DNA of 11,966 bases from CAYNRQ01 sp964399875 (GTDB taxonomy: Archaea > Aenigmatarchaeota > Aenigmatarchaeia > QMZP01): NCBI GenBank assembly GCA_964399875.1, contig CAYNRQ010000033.1, forward strand, positions 1 to 11,966. Direction: 5' to 3'. The notes beneath the pieces are model-generated. The model was not told the origin of the DNA, did not search any database, and saw nothing but the letters and a program-made list of their open reading frames with translations. Position numbers and translations under genes: made by a program. Below, piece after piece: positions 6,783 to 11,966 of this stretch (position 1 is its first letter; each line of letters starts with the position of its first letter).

Positions 6783-6923
6783 TTATCCACCAATTCTAAA
6801 CATCTTGGTCCCGCACTTAGGACAAACACCTTTTACCGCTTTCTTTCCGTTTTTGAGTGTCACATTCTTTGGGTCCTTTATTTCTTGCTTTGCTTTGCAC
6901 TTAACACAATATCCTTGAACCAT
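6783..6923 (-). CDS. DUF5679-like zinc-ribbon protein, 46 aa
   Basis: A 46-aa protein begins MVQGYCVKCKAKQEIKDP and ends with VKGVCPKCGTKMFRIGG. Two CxxC pairs (C6/C9 and C34/C37) would bind one zinc ion. The layout of YCVKCKAK, then VTLKNGKKAVKG, then CPKCGTKMFRI matches the short DUF5679-type zinc ribbons known from archaea and from CPR bacteria. Their function is unknown, though nucleic-acid binding is a reasonable guess. GGGAGGT lies 6 nt upstream of the ATG, and ATATATAAG (6962-6970 on the plus strand) about 43 nt upstream is a good TATA box. It is divergent from the histone gene. Its frame is below usual ORF-length cut-offs, so it is easily missed. Confidence 0.88.
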   Translation of the reverse strand: MVQGYCVKCKAKQEIKDPKNVTLKNGKKAVKGVCPKCGTKMFRIGG

Positions 6924-6998
6924 TCTAAAACCTCCCTTAATATTAAATTACTCCTCACCCTCTTATATATCTTGTTACTATGGAAGAATTCCTTTTTT

Positions 6999-7030
6999 AG
7001 GCCTGAAAAGGCCTTAGAAACCTTTATAAG
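6999..7030 (+). promoter_or_regulatory. Histone promoter with paired AGGCCT motifs
   Basis: CTTTATAAG (7022-7030) is a TATA-like box about 38 nt before the histone ATG, leaving a short leader with AGGTGA at 7053-7058. Just upstream, AGGCCT (6999-7004) and AGGCCT (7009-7014) flank GAAA. Each half is itself palindromic, so this may be an operator. The regulator is unknown. Confidence 0.45.
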
Positions 7031-7063
7031 GGTTAAGAGTCAAGAAATTAACAGGTGATATTT

Positions 7064-7276
7064 ATGGCGAAAATTCCCCTGGCCCCGTTTGAAAAAGTTT
7101 TGAAGGAGTCCAAGAAGAATATTCGAGTATCAGAATCAGCGGCCCGGGAATTTGTGGATATGATCTCAGAAATAGCAAAGGAAATAGCGGCTGATGCAGC
7201 AGAATTGGCAGAGCATGCAAACAGAAGAACCATTCTGGATTCTGACATAAAGCTGGCTGGTAAGAGAAGAAAATAA
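7064..7276 (+). CDS. Archaeal histone
   Basis: The 70-aa protein (MAKIPLAPFEKVLKE...) has the single histone fold of archaeal HMf-type histones: PLAPFEKVLKE (helix 1), RVSESAAREFVDMISEIAKEIAADAAELAEHANRR (long helix 2), TILDSDIKLA (helix 3). It should dimerise and wrap DNA. The ATG at 7064 is preferred over the GTG at 7055 because it gives the standard MAKIPLAP start and AGGTGA lies 5 nt before it. It ends GKRRK, a short basic tail. It is divergent from the zinc-ribbon gene and convergent with pyrF, whose stop is only a few bases away. Confidence 0.97.
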   Translation: MAKIPLAPFEKVLKESKKNIRVSESAAREFVDMISEIAKEIAADAAELAEHANRRTILDSDIKLAGKRRK

Positions 7277-7280
7277 ACAG

Positions 7281-8018
7281 TTAAAGCTGACTCACAAGCT
7301 GCAAGACACTCTCTTTCATCTCATTTTCTGTCACATCATCCAGATTGTCTTTCCCATTCGGATTATATACTGCCCTGCCGCAAATGGCATGCCATTTATC
7401 CCCCGCCACTTTTGCAGCATCAGATATTACACCACCCTGTCCAATGAAACCCGGTGCATAGAATGCCGGTTTTATACCCATCTCTTCAATAATCTTTTTA
7501 TAAACACATATTCTCTCTGTCCTGTTGCCAGGAACAACAAAATCAGTTACACCCTGTTTTGCCCCATTAACATACATTTCTTCCAATGCATCATCAGCAA
7601 TATAACCACCTTCACTTCTCTTGTAACCTTTGTGTGTCATTTCCCCGCCAACAAGAACACCTATCTCTCTCTCAAGTAATTCCTGAGTCCATGCTTTTTG
7701 CGTTTCGGGCCCGGATTCAGGAAATATTATAGCTGCATCGACCCCGGATTCCTTCATCCTTCTTGCAAATTTCTTTCCTGTAAACGGAACATCTGTTCCT
7801 GCCTTCTGGTGGTCAAAAATGATGACAGCCTCGGGATAAAGATTTTTTACTCTCTCAACTACTCTTGGCAGGCCAAACCCATAGCCAAGATCAAAACCGA
7901 TTTTATACGCACTTATACCATCAACATCCACAGTAACACGGACTATTTTGCTAAGATGCTCTAAAGTCTCAACATCACACGCGGGAATCACGCTCTTGTC
8001 ACGAGTTATTATAGCCAT
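7281..8018 (-). CDS. pyrF: Orotidine 5'-phosphate decarboxylase
   Basis: This enzyme makes UMP from OMP, the last step of de novo pyrimidine synthesis. The 245-aa protein shows the beta-barrel signature YKIGFDLG (Lys39), the catalytic IFDHQKAGTDVPFTG (Asp69, Lys72, Asp76) and a phosphate-binding end, APGFIGQGG...GRAVYNP. The catalytic motif is D-x-x-K-x-x-x-D rather than the common D-x-K-x-x-D, so it belongs to a variant subgroup. The start ATG lies one base after the pyrE stop, so the two genes are transcribed and probably translationally coupled as pyrE-pyrF. No separate ribosome-binding site of note was seen. Confidence 0.95.
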   Translation of the reverse strand: MAIITRDKSVIPACDVETLEHLSKIVRVTVDVDGISAYKIGFDLGYGFGLPRVVERVKNLYPEAVIIFDHQKAGTDVPFTGKKFARRMKESGVDAAIIFPESGPETQKAWTQELLEREIGVLVGGEMTHKGYKRSEGGYIADDALEEMYVNGAKQGVTDFVVPGNRTERICVYKKIIEEMGIKPAFYAPGFIGQGGVISDAAKVAGDKWHAICGRAVYNPNGKDNLDDVTENEMKESVLQLVSQL

Positions 8019-8019
8019 A

Positions 8020-8736
8020 TTATCCTGTCATTATTCCATATTTTTCTTGGTGTGCCTGGAAATCAGCATAAACCTGATCATCAACAACAATACTGCCATC
8101 AGGCCCTTCTACCTTATTATCATGAAGATAATCAAAAACCGTTCTTGCCTGCAGAATGGTGTGGACATCTATATCTTCTTTTTTAAGATTCTCTACTGGT
8201 GAATTTCCATCCAGATCGGTTTCCTGCCTGTCCAAACCTATAACAATACCCCCATGCACAAGGCCCTGCCTTGCAGCAGAGAGCTTTTCCCATGCCTCTC
8301 TTTTGGTTGCAGAAGTTGTAATAACATCATCAAAAATTACTACTATGTCACCATCTCTAAGGTCGCCAACCAGCCATTTGCTTGCATCAGCACCATGATC
8401 TTTAATCTCTTTCCTGTCATATCCCCATCTAACATTGATACCGTCCATATCATAAAGATGCATAACAACTGCGCCAGCCAAAGGTATTCCCTTGTAAGCA
8501 GGACCAAAAAAGAACAAGCTGTTCATGCAATCTGCATATTTTTCAAAGAAGTCAGTGTCTTTTAAAAGCCCAGCATAACCATTCACTGTCTCAGATACTC
8601 CCATGCCATCCATCATAGCATCACCAAGATTAAAGAAATATTTGGATGGTCTCCCAGACTTTAGCTTAAAATCACCGGTTTTAAATGCCTTTGTTCTTAC
8701 GCAATTATACAAAAACCTCACAGCATAGGTATCCAT
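8020..8736 (-). CDS. pyrE: Orotate phosphoribosyltransferase
   Basis: It transfers ribose-5-phosphate from PRPP to orotate to give OMP, the substrate of PyrF encoded next. In the 238-aa protein, FKLKSGRPSKYFFNLG (23-38) is the orotate-side motif, FFGPAYKGIPLA (76-87) the flexible region, and DIVVIFDDVITTSATKREA (130-148) the PRPP-binding motif with its paired aspartates. The start at 8736 has no ribosome-binding site. The left end of repeat copy C, ATTTAAAT (8759-8766), is centred 26.5 nt upstream, which suggests a leaderless mRNA driven from the repeat boundary. The protein is somewhat longer than minimal PyrE (about 200 aa), with a C-terminal extension after about residue 210. Confidence 0.95.
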   Translation of the reverse strand: MDTYAVRFLYNCVRTKAFKTGDFKLKSGRPSKYFFNLGDAMMDGMGVSETVNGYAGLLKDTDFFEKYADCMNSLFFFGPAYKGIPLAGAVVMHLYDMDGINVRWGYDRKEIKDHGADASKWLVGDLRDGDIVVIFDDVITTSATKREAWEKLSAARQGLVHGGIVIGLDRQETDLDGNSPVENLKKEDIDVHTILQARTVFDYLHDNKVEGPDGSIVVDDQVYADFQAHQEKYGIMTG

Positions 8737-8758
8737 ACATTTTATTTATCCGAAAATA

Positions 8759-8766
8759 ATTTAAAT
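8759..8766 (-). promoter_or_regulatory. TATA-like box of pyrEF, formed by the repeat end
   Basis: ATTTAAAT at the left boundary of repeat copy C is centred 26.5 nt before the pyrE ATG on the minus strand, with no ribosome-binding site between. This matches a leaderless archaeal promoter and repeats the arrangement at the MEMO1 gene. Confidence 0.55.
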
Positions 8767-8907
8767 CAGAATTCCACCGGTCTCTGACCGGTGGTTCCAA
8801 ACAAGGCAATCGCTAACAGTCACCAGTCACTATGCGGAATTACTCTCAAACGATTAGCAAATTGCATGCGGCCGGGGGCGAGGAGCTGGCCAGTTAGCCG
8901 TTTGAGA
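8759..8907 (+). repeat. Structured repeat copy C (modules L1 + R2), 149 nt
   Basis: Copy C joins the L1 left half of copies A and B (including CCACCGGT-CTCTG-ACCGGTGG) to the R2 right half of copy D (GCATGCGGCCGGGGGCGAGG). It is a chimera relative to A and D. Because R2 lacks TCCGCAT, the stem that spans the L1/R1 junction in A and B cannot form here. The right end is the usual GTTTGAGA (8900-8907). Confidence 0.9.
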
Positions 8908-8927
8908 AGACCCATGGAGAACATACA

Positions 8928-8935
8928 ATTTAAAT
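8928..8935 (+). promoter_or_regulatory. TATA-like box of the 31-aa basic peptide gene
   Basis: ATTTAAAT lies 21 nt after the end of repeat C and is centred about 38 nt before the ATG at 8969. A start near 8957 would give a short leader containing AAGGTGAT. It shows that this octamer is also used as a TATA-like box outside the repeats. Confidence 0.45.
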
Positions 8936-8968
8936 AGTCAAACAATAAATATAATCAAGGTGATTCTT

Positions 8969-9064
8969 ATGTGCCCCTGCGGACGCAAAAGAAAGAGAAA
9001 GAGAATGAAGAAACACAAACTCAGAAAGAGAAGGAAAAAGATGAGGCACAGGAAGAAAAAATAG
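8969..9064 (+). CDS. 31-aa hyper-basic peptide, AURKAIP1/COX24 (mS38)-like
   Basis: The peptide begins MCPCGRKRKRKR and continues MKKHKLRKRRKKMRHRKKK. About two thirds of its residues are Lys or Arg. The core KRMKKHKLRKRRKKMR resembles the AURKAIP1/COX24 domain, found in mitochondrial small-subunit protein mS38 and in tiny bacterial ribosome-associated proteins. A ribosome-bound role is therefore plausible. The N-terminal CPC is unusual for that family. AAGGTGAT lies 5 nt before the ATG and a TATA-like ATTTAAAT lies further upstream, so it is very likely a real gene even though it is short. The membrane-protein gene follows 66 nt later on the same strand. The family match is from memory of the motif, not a search. 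Confidence 0.65.
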   Translation: MCPCGRKRKRKRMKKHKLRKRRKKMRHRKKK

Positions 9065-9130
9065 AGTTTCTTCAAGACGAACAGGCAAAGAATGGGAGAA
9101 AGAGCAAAGTCACCTTAAGGAAATGATAAT

Positions 9131-9394
9131 ATGAATGAACTAAACGAGCAAAGGATTTCAGTTTCTGTTCACACACTTGCAGCAATAATAATGGGTTATG
9201 TATCTGTCTATATACACCAGATGAGCAGGGCATTATTCGCCATAATCCTTGGTCTTGTTGTGCTGTATCTTGTAGGTCTTGCAACAGAAAAGATAGTGGG
9301 AGCCAAAAAAGGATTCAAATGGTGGCTTGGAAACGGTCTGATTATATACTTACTGATATGGCTTGTAAGCTGGATTTTCTTTTTTAACATATAG
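9131..9394 (+). CDS. Small membrane protein, 87 aa
   Basis: It is 87 aa with three likely transmembrane helices: VHTLAAIIMGYVSVYI (about 13-28), ALFAIILGLVVLYLVGLA (about 34-51) and GLIIYLLIWLVSWIFFFN (about 69-86). The loop KIVGAKKGFKWWLGNG before the last helix resembles a conserved archaeal hypothetical family with a GFKWWLGNG-type motif, but the function is unknown. Many positive residues in the loop suggest it faces the cytoplasm. The start is the first ATG, preceded by only a weak AAGGAAA 12 nt away. It lies downstream of the basic-peptide gene on the same strand and could be co-transcribed with it. Confidence 0.8.
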   Translation: MNELNEQRISVSVHTLAAIIMGYVSVYIHQMSRALFAIILGLVVLYLVGLATEKIVGAKKGFKWWLGNGLIIYLLIWLVSWIFFFNI

Positions 9395-9439
9395 GTCTTT
9401 AGAATTTATTTCTTTATCCAATTTTTAGTATATGGGGAG

Positions 9440-9673
9440 GGTATAATCTGGGAAGAAAGGTTGACTGGTGGTCAGATTATTCTTATAGACAAAATTGAAA
9501 GCAGATATGAGAATCTTAGTGAAACCTCATACCCCATGGAAGAGCTAAAAAACCAGTCTGATTATATTAAAGATAATGCGTATAAAGTGGCATATAGAGT
9601 GGGACTTCTTGTGTCCGGTTATCTTATGCTGAACCAGAAAACCCTCGGTTTCAACCAAAGGATGGGGGCATAA
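9440..9673 (+). pseudogene. Open frame without a good start, probable gene fragment
   Basis: The frame IDKIESRYENLSETSYP then MEELKNQSDYIKDNAYKVAYRVGLLVSGYLMLNQ looks protein-like (amphipathic helix, then a hydrophobic stretch), but the family is not recognisable. No ATG, TATA box or ribosome-binding site fits an upstream start. The only nearby start codon is a TTG at 9461 with GAAAGG directly against it. The last residues run into a GAACCAGA/TCTGGTTC inverted repeat (9631-9638 and 9675-9682), where the original C-terminus may have been replaced. It may be a truncated gene or a real short gene. Confidence 0.35.
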
Positions 9674-9674
9674 A

Positions 9675-9746
9675 TCTGGTTCAACAGACATGCCGAACCA
9701 ACATTGAACCCATGGCTTTAGTCATGGGTGACATAGTGGTATGCTG
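9675..9746 (+). mobile_element. IS200/IS605-like right-end hairpin, possible relic
   Basis: ACCCATG (9708-9714) and CATGGGT (9723-9729) form a 7-bp stem around GCTTTAGT. This resembles the CCCATGGCTTTAGCCATGGG-type hairpin found at right ends (and in TnpB omega RNAs) of many IS200/IS605 elements. It is flanked by CATGCC (9689-9694) and GGTATG (9737-9742), which can extend the pairing. No TnpA or TnpB coding sequence is seen nearby. If it is an IS relic, only the end survives. The remaining bases to 9903 hold nothing else I can name. Confidence 0.35.
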
Positions 9747-9903
9747 ATTTCAGGCACAATAAGAAGCGCTTTTCAGATTATAAAAAAAGGCAGCAGAGAA
9801 TATCCTTACAGGCTTTAGATGCATGCAGTGGCCGCACAAGTTTTGAGAAAACATCAAGAGATACCGGCTGGATAATATATTAATTATTTAGAATATATAT
9901 AAT

Positions 9904-10275
9904 ATGAAATTTCTACTGGATACGAACTTTCTCATGATTCCTGGCAAGTTCAAGATAGATATATTTCGGGAGCTTAAAGATTTTGGCAAGGTTTATCTTT
10001 ACACCCTTGATTCTGTTGTTCATGAACTAGAAAAACTATCCAAAGGCAGGGGAAGGGATTCCAGAAACGCAAGATTGGCCATTCATATGATCAAGAAAGA
10101 GGGGGTGAGGATTCTTCATGTAGAGGCCAAGAATACAGACGAGGGGATAAAAAAACTGGCTGAAAAAGGCTACTTTACTGTCTGCACGGCGGACAAGGAA
10201 TTGATAAAATCCTTAAAAGGAATGGGAGCAAGAATTATTTATCTCAGACAAGGAAAATATCTTGTTAGGGACTAG
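9904..10275 (+). CDS. PIN-domain ribonuclease, Fcf1/VapC9-like
   Basis: The 123-aa single PIN domain starts LLDTNFLMIPG (Asp6) and carries SVVHELEKLSKG (Glu41), NTDEGI (Asp79) and CTADKELIKSLK (Asp97), giving the four acidic metal-binding residues. The sequence resembles the archaeal homologues of Fcf1/Utp24, which cut pre-rRNA in eukaryotes, and VapC9-type proteins. I see no antitoxin gene beside it, which favours a housekeeping RNA-processing role over a toxin-antitoxin pair. The gene looks leaderless: an AT-rich TAATATATT (9873-9881) is about 26 nt before the ATG, with no ribosome-binding site. Confidence 0.9.
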   Translation: MKFLLDTNFLMIPGKFKIDIFRELKDFGKVYLYTLDSVVHELEKLSKGRGRDSRNARLAIHMIKKEGVRILHVEAKNTDEGIKKLAEKGYFTVCTADKELIKSLKGMGARIIYLRQGKYLVRD

Positions 10276-10277
10276 TT

Positions 10278-10285
10278 TTTAAATA
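10278..10285 (+). promoter_or_regulatory. TATA-like box of the TSP1-like gene
   Basis: TTTAAATA is centred 24.5 nt before the ATG at 10306, with no ribosome-binding site, again indicating a leaderless transcript. It starts three bases after the PIN gene stop. Confidence 0.45.
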
Positions 10286-10305
10286 TAGCATTCAAAATAT
10301 GAAAT

Positions 10306-10788
10306 ATGTGTGAACTGAACAAGATTCTGATAGGAATAATATGTCTCTTGCTGATACTCCCATCAGCTGTTTCTGTCTTTGCCCAGGAATTACCTGAAAA
10401 GTTTATAGATGAACCTCTCCTAGAACAACCAGAACTATTTAAACCAGAGCCAGGATGTTCCGAGATGTGGGTTTGCACCCAGTGGTCTGAATGCACAGCA
10501 GATGGTTTCCAGACAAGGGCATGTGCAGACCAGAACGATTGTGGAAGCATGGAAGAGAAACCAAGGGAAACAAGACCCTGCACATACACACATCCTGCAG
10601 ATATAACAGGCGAGTTTTTTGTAGACCCTGTAACTATTTCTTTAGCGGTTTTGATGGTGTGGGCCGCAATAGTAATTTTATACTGGAGAATCAAGCACAG
10701 GGTTTTAGGGCACAGGCCAGGATATATCAAACAATCATACTTTCAATTACTCATTCAACATCTTTCCCCTGATTTGTTGCATAAATGA
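10306..10788 (+). CDS. Exported membrane-anchored protein with a thrombospondin type-1-like repeat
   Basis: A signal peptide is likely (ILIGIICLLLILPSAVSVFA, cut after VFA at about residue 26). An acidic, proline-rich spacer follows (27-50), then a cysteine module (51-92) with CSEMWVCTQWSECTADGFQT and six Cys (51, 57, 63, 73, 79, 92). The WxCxxWSxC pattern and TRAC/TRPC ends match TSP1-like repeats seen in surface proteins of some DPANN archaea. A transmembrane helix spans about 109-127, followed by a basic cytoplasmic tail of about 33 residues. The module therefore faces outward, perhaps for cell-surface contact. Its six cysteines imply disulfide formation outside the cell. The ATG follows a TATA-like TTTAAATA 24.5 nt upstream. 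The gene is convergent with the next one. Confidence 0.82.
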   Translation: MCELNKILIGIICLLLILPSAVSVFAQELPEKFIDEPLLEQPELFKPEPGCSEMWVCTQWSECTADGFQTRACADQNDCGSMEEKPRETRPCTYTHPADITGEFFVDPVTISLAVLMVWAAIVILYWRIKHRVLGHRPGYIKQSYFQLLIQHLSPDLLHK

Positions 10789-10802
10789 AGATAAGGAAAC
10801 TT

Positions 10803-11048
10803 TCAGTCAATAAACGGGTGGTTCTTGAAACTTTTCTTATCCTCTTCAGGGTGTTCTATTTTTTCCTCCAAGGCTATTATCTTATCACAAAGCTCGCCCT
10901 GCACATACCTCAAATCATCTCCAGAAAAATAATCATTCGCATCGTATAATGCTCTTCTGTATAATTTCAATCTTTCTTCATCAGATATGTCCCTGAGATA
11001 AATCTCAACATGGGTTATATAATGGGTGGGGCTTCTTATTACTGTCAT
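10803..11048 (-). CDS. Hypothetical protein, 81 aa
   Basis: It encodes an 81-aa soluble, charged protein with no recognised domain. The N-terminus TVIRSPTHYITHVEIYLRDI looks like beta-strand, followed by two helices (SDEERLKLYRRALYDANDYF and GDDLRYVQGELCDKIIALEEKIEH) and a charged tail. I use the ATG at 11048. An in-frame TTG at 11054 would add two residues. The TATA-like TTTTAAAA at 11068-11075 is centred about 23.5 nt away and is shared with the divergent gene at 11098. Function unknown. Confidence 0.72.
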   Translation of the reverse strand: MTVIRSPTHYITHVEIYLRDISDEERLKLYRRALYDANDYFSGDDLRYVQGELCDKIIALEEKIEHPEEDKKSFKNHPFID

Positions 11049-11067
11049 GTTCAATCTTGATCTGTAG

Positions 11068-11075
11068 TTTTAAAA
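11068..11075. promoter_or_regulatory. Shared palindromic TATA-like box for divergent genes
   Basis: The self-complementary TTTTAAAA is centred 26.5 nt before the plus-strand ATG (11098) and 23.5 nt before the minus-strand ATG (11048). Both genes lack ribosome-binding sites, so one box may drive two leaderless transcripts. Confidence 0.4.
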
Positions 11076-11097
11076 GCATAAAAATCCATTATTAATT

Positions 11098-11715
11098 ATG
11101 AACCCTGAAGATTGGGAGGAAGCGAAAACATCAAGCCTTACAAAGATGAATCAGATAAGCAAGATAATACGGGATTATGGATATTCTAATAAAACCAAAT
11201 CCATGATAACAGATGAGAAGGTGTGCGATTTTCTTGTCAAGAAGATAAGGGAAGCAAAGGAAAAACTGTTCAGAATGATAGAAACCATGTATGAGCTGAC
11301 AGAGGAAAAAAAATTAAATAAGAGACTACAGAAACTAAAAGATGAGCTTGACATCTTTTCTGATGAGATAAAAATAAGGCACTGCGAATGGAAGGATCTT
11401 GGTGCTGAGTGGCTAAGAAAAATAATAGAACATGATGCCGGTCTGATTGCAGGGCTGCAGAAACTAAACAATGATCTAGAGGATATATCAAAGGAGATGA
11501 TAAAGTTCGTAAAGCTTCGTGTGGATGGCAAAGGCGAGGTCATGTATGACAAAAAATTCTGGAAGGACATGGAAAATATAATAAACGGAATAGAAGAAGA
11601 GATAGACAGCCTGGTCAGGACATTTAAGGAAAGGGAAGCAATCTGCAATATAAGGGCGATATCCCTGGAAAAGACATTCCAGAAAATGCAGGAAAACATA
11701 GAAGAAGAGGTATAG
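11098..11715 (+). CDS. Helical, coiled-coil-rich hypothetical protein, 205 aa
   Basis: The 205-aa protein is almost entirely helical and rich in Lys and Glu, with heptad-like stretches (about 45-95, LVKKIREAKEKLFRMIETMY onward, and about 120-200, LQKLNNDLEDISKEM and ENIINGIEEEIDSLV). No signal peptide, membrane segment or enzyme motif is visible. I do not recognise the family. A structural or scaffolding coiled coil is a fair description but not a function. The start has no ribosome-binding site and relies on the TTTTAAAA box at 11068-11075. No gene follows on this strand before the window ends. Confidence 0.8.
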   Translation: MNPEDWEEAKTSSLTKMNQISKIIRDYGYSNKTKSMITDEKVCDFLVKKIREAKEKLFRMIETMYELTEEKKLNKRLQKLKDELDIFSDEIKIRHCEWKDLGAEWLRKIIEHDAGLIAGLQKLNNDLEDISKEMIKFVKLRVDGKGEVMYDKKFWKDMENIINGIEEEIDSLVRTFKEREAICNIRAISLEKTFQKMQENIEEEV

Positions 11716-11966
11716 TTCTTTAAGTTTATGACTATTTCTCCATTAATCCCATAAGTTTATATTTGATTCCATCAAACACACAAGAGAGAATGTATCCATT
11801 CCTTGACTAATGCATTAATGATGTTTAAATACAGGAATGAAGGGAACAACGTATTAGAGTGTTGCAGGGGCCATTGCTTGCCAGATTAAGATATCAGTGA
11901 CTTAAGTTTAAGGCTTTGCGACATAATTAACCATTAAGCCAAGGAACATCCAAATCCCATAAACAG
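11716..11966. other. End of window, no gene found; candidate promoters
   Basis: I find no reading frame longer than about 23 codons with a start. Two TATA-like sequences (GTTTATATT near 11755 and GTTTAAATAC near 11823) point to the right and may drive a gene or RNA starting close to the edge. Nothing else is recognisable here. Confidence 0.4.

Noticed and set aside
374..8907. CRISPR array
   Set aside because: The repeats are 136-181 nt, kilobases apart and structured, with genes rather than short unique spacers between them.
9675..9740. tRNA-like segment with GGTTCAA
   Set aside because: There is no acceptor stem, no standard T-loop GGTTCRANYCC and no anticodon arm. The hairpin fits an IS end better.
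11270..11699. Minus-strand open frames within 11098-11715
   Set aside because: They are antisense shadows of the coiled-coil gene, with serine/leucine-rich shadow composition and no promoter.

Overview
This window looks like part of an archaeal chromosome. It carries a histone, a CDC48/p97-type AAA+ ATPase, a MEMO1-family protein and an Fcf1-like PIN-domain protein. Many genes have a TATA-like box about 26 nt before the start codon and no ribosome-binding site (leaderless), while others have AAGGTGA-type sites. Small compact genes, a secreted thrombospondin-type membrane protein and a DUF5679-like zinc ribbon would fit a DPANN-type lineage, but the exact phylum cannot be read from this window.

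Layout. 1-1545: three copies (E, partial; D; A) of a structured repeat, with a 320-nt non-coding stretch between E and D and a MEMO1-family gene between D and A. 1706-6006 (minus strand): a tight four-gene operon (56-aa protein, winged-helix protein, 63-aa protein, CDC48). The CDC48 gene carries a 451-aa intein with a LAGLIDADG homing endonuclease in its second ATPase domain. 6081-6568: a broken DDE transposase gene cut off by repeat copy B (6569-6749). 6783-8736: a small zinc-ribbon gene and a histone gene, divergently transcribed, then pyrF and pyrE on the minus strand. Copy C (8759-8907) sits at the pyrE promoter. 8969-9394: a 31-aa extremely basic AURKAIP1/COX24-like peptide and an 87-aa membrane protein. 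9440-9750: degraded sequence with a hairpin like the right end of IS200/IS605 elements. 9904-11715: PIN-domain protein, secreted/anchored TSP1-like protein, and two divergent hypothetical genes sharing one palindromic TATA-like box.

The most unusual feature is the repeat family. Four copies plus one partial copy, all in the same orientation, share fixed ends (left ATTTAAATCAGAATTCC, right GTTTGAGA) but have exchangeable interiors: two left modules and two right modules occur in the combinations L1R1, L1R2 and L2R2. Both left modules fold into hairpins. There are no obvious terminal inverted repeats or target duplications. In copies A and C the left end ATTTAAAT lies 25-27 nt upstream of the ATG of a minus-strand gene (MEMO1, pyrE), where a leaderless archaeal TATA box would be. 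The repeats therefore seem to supply, or to have inserted at, promoters.
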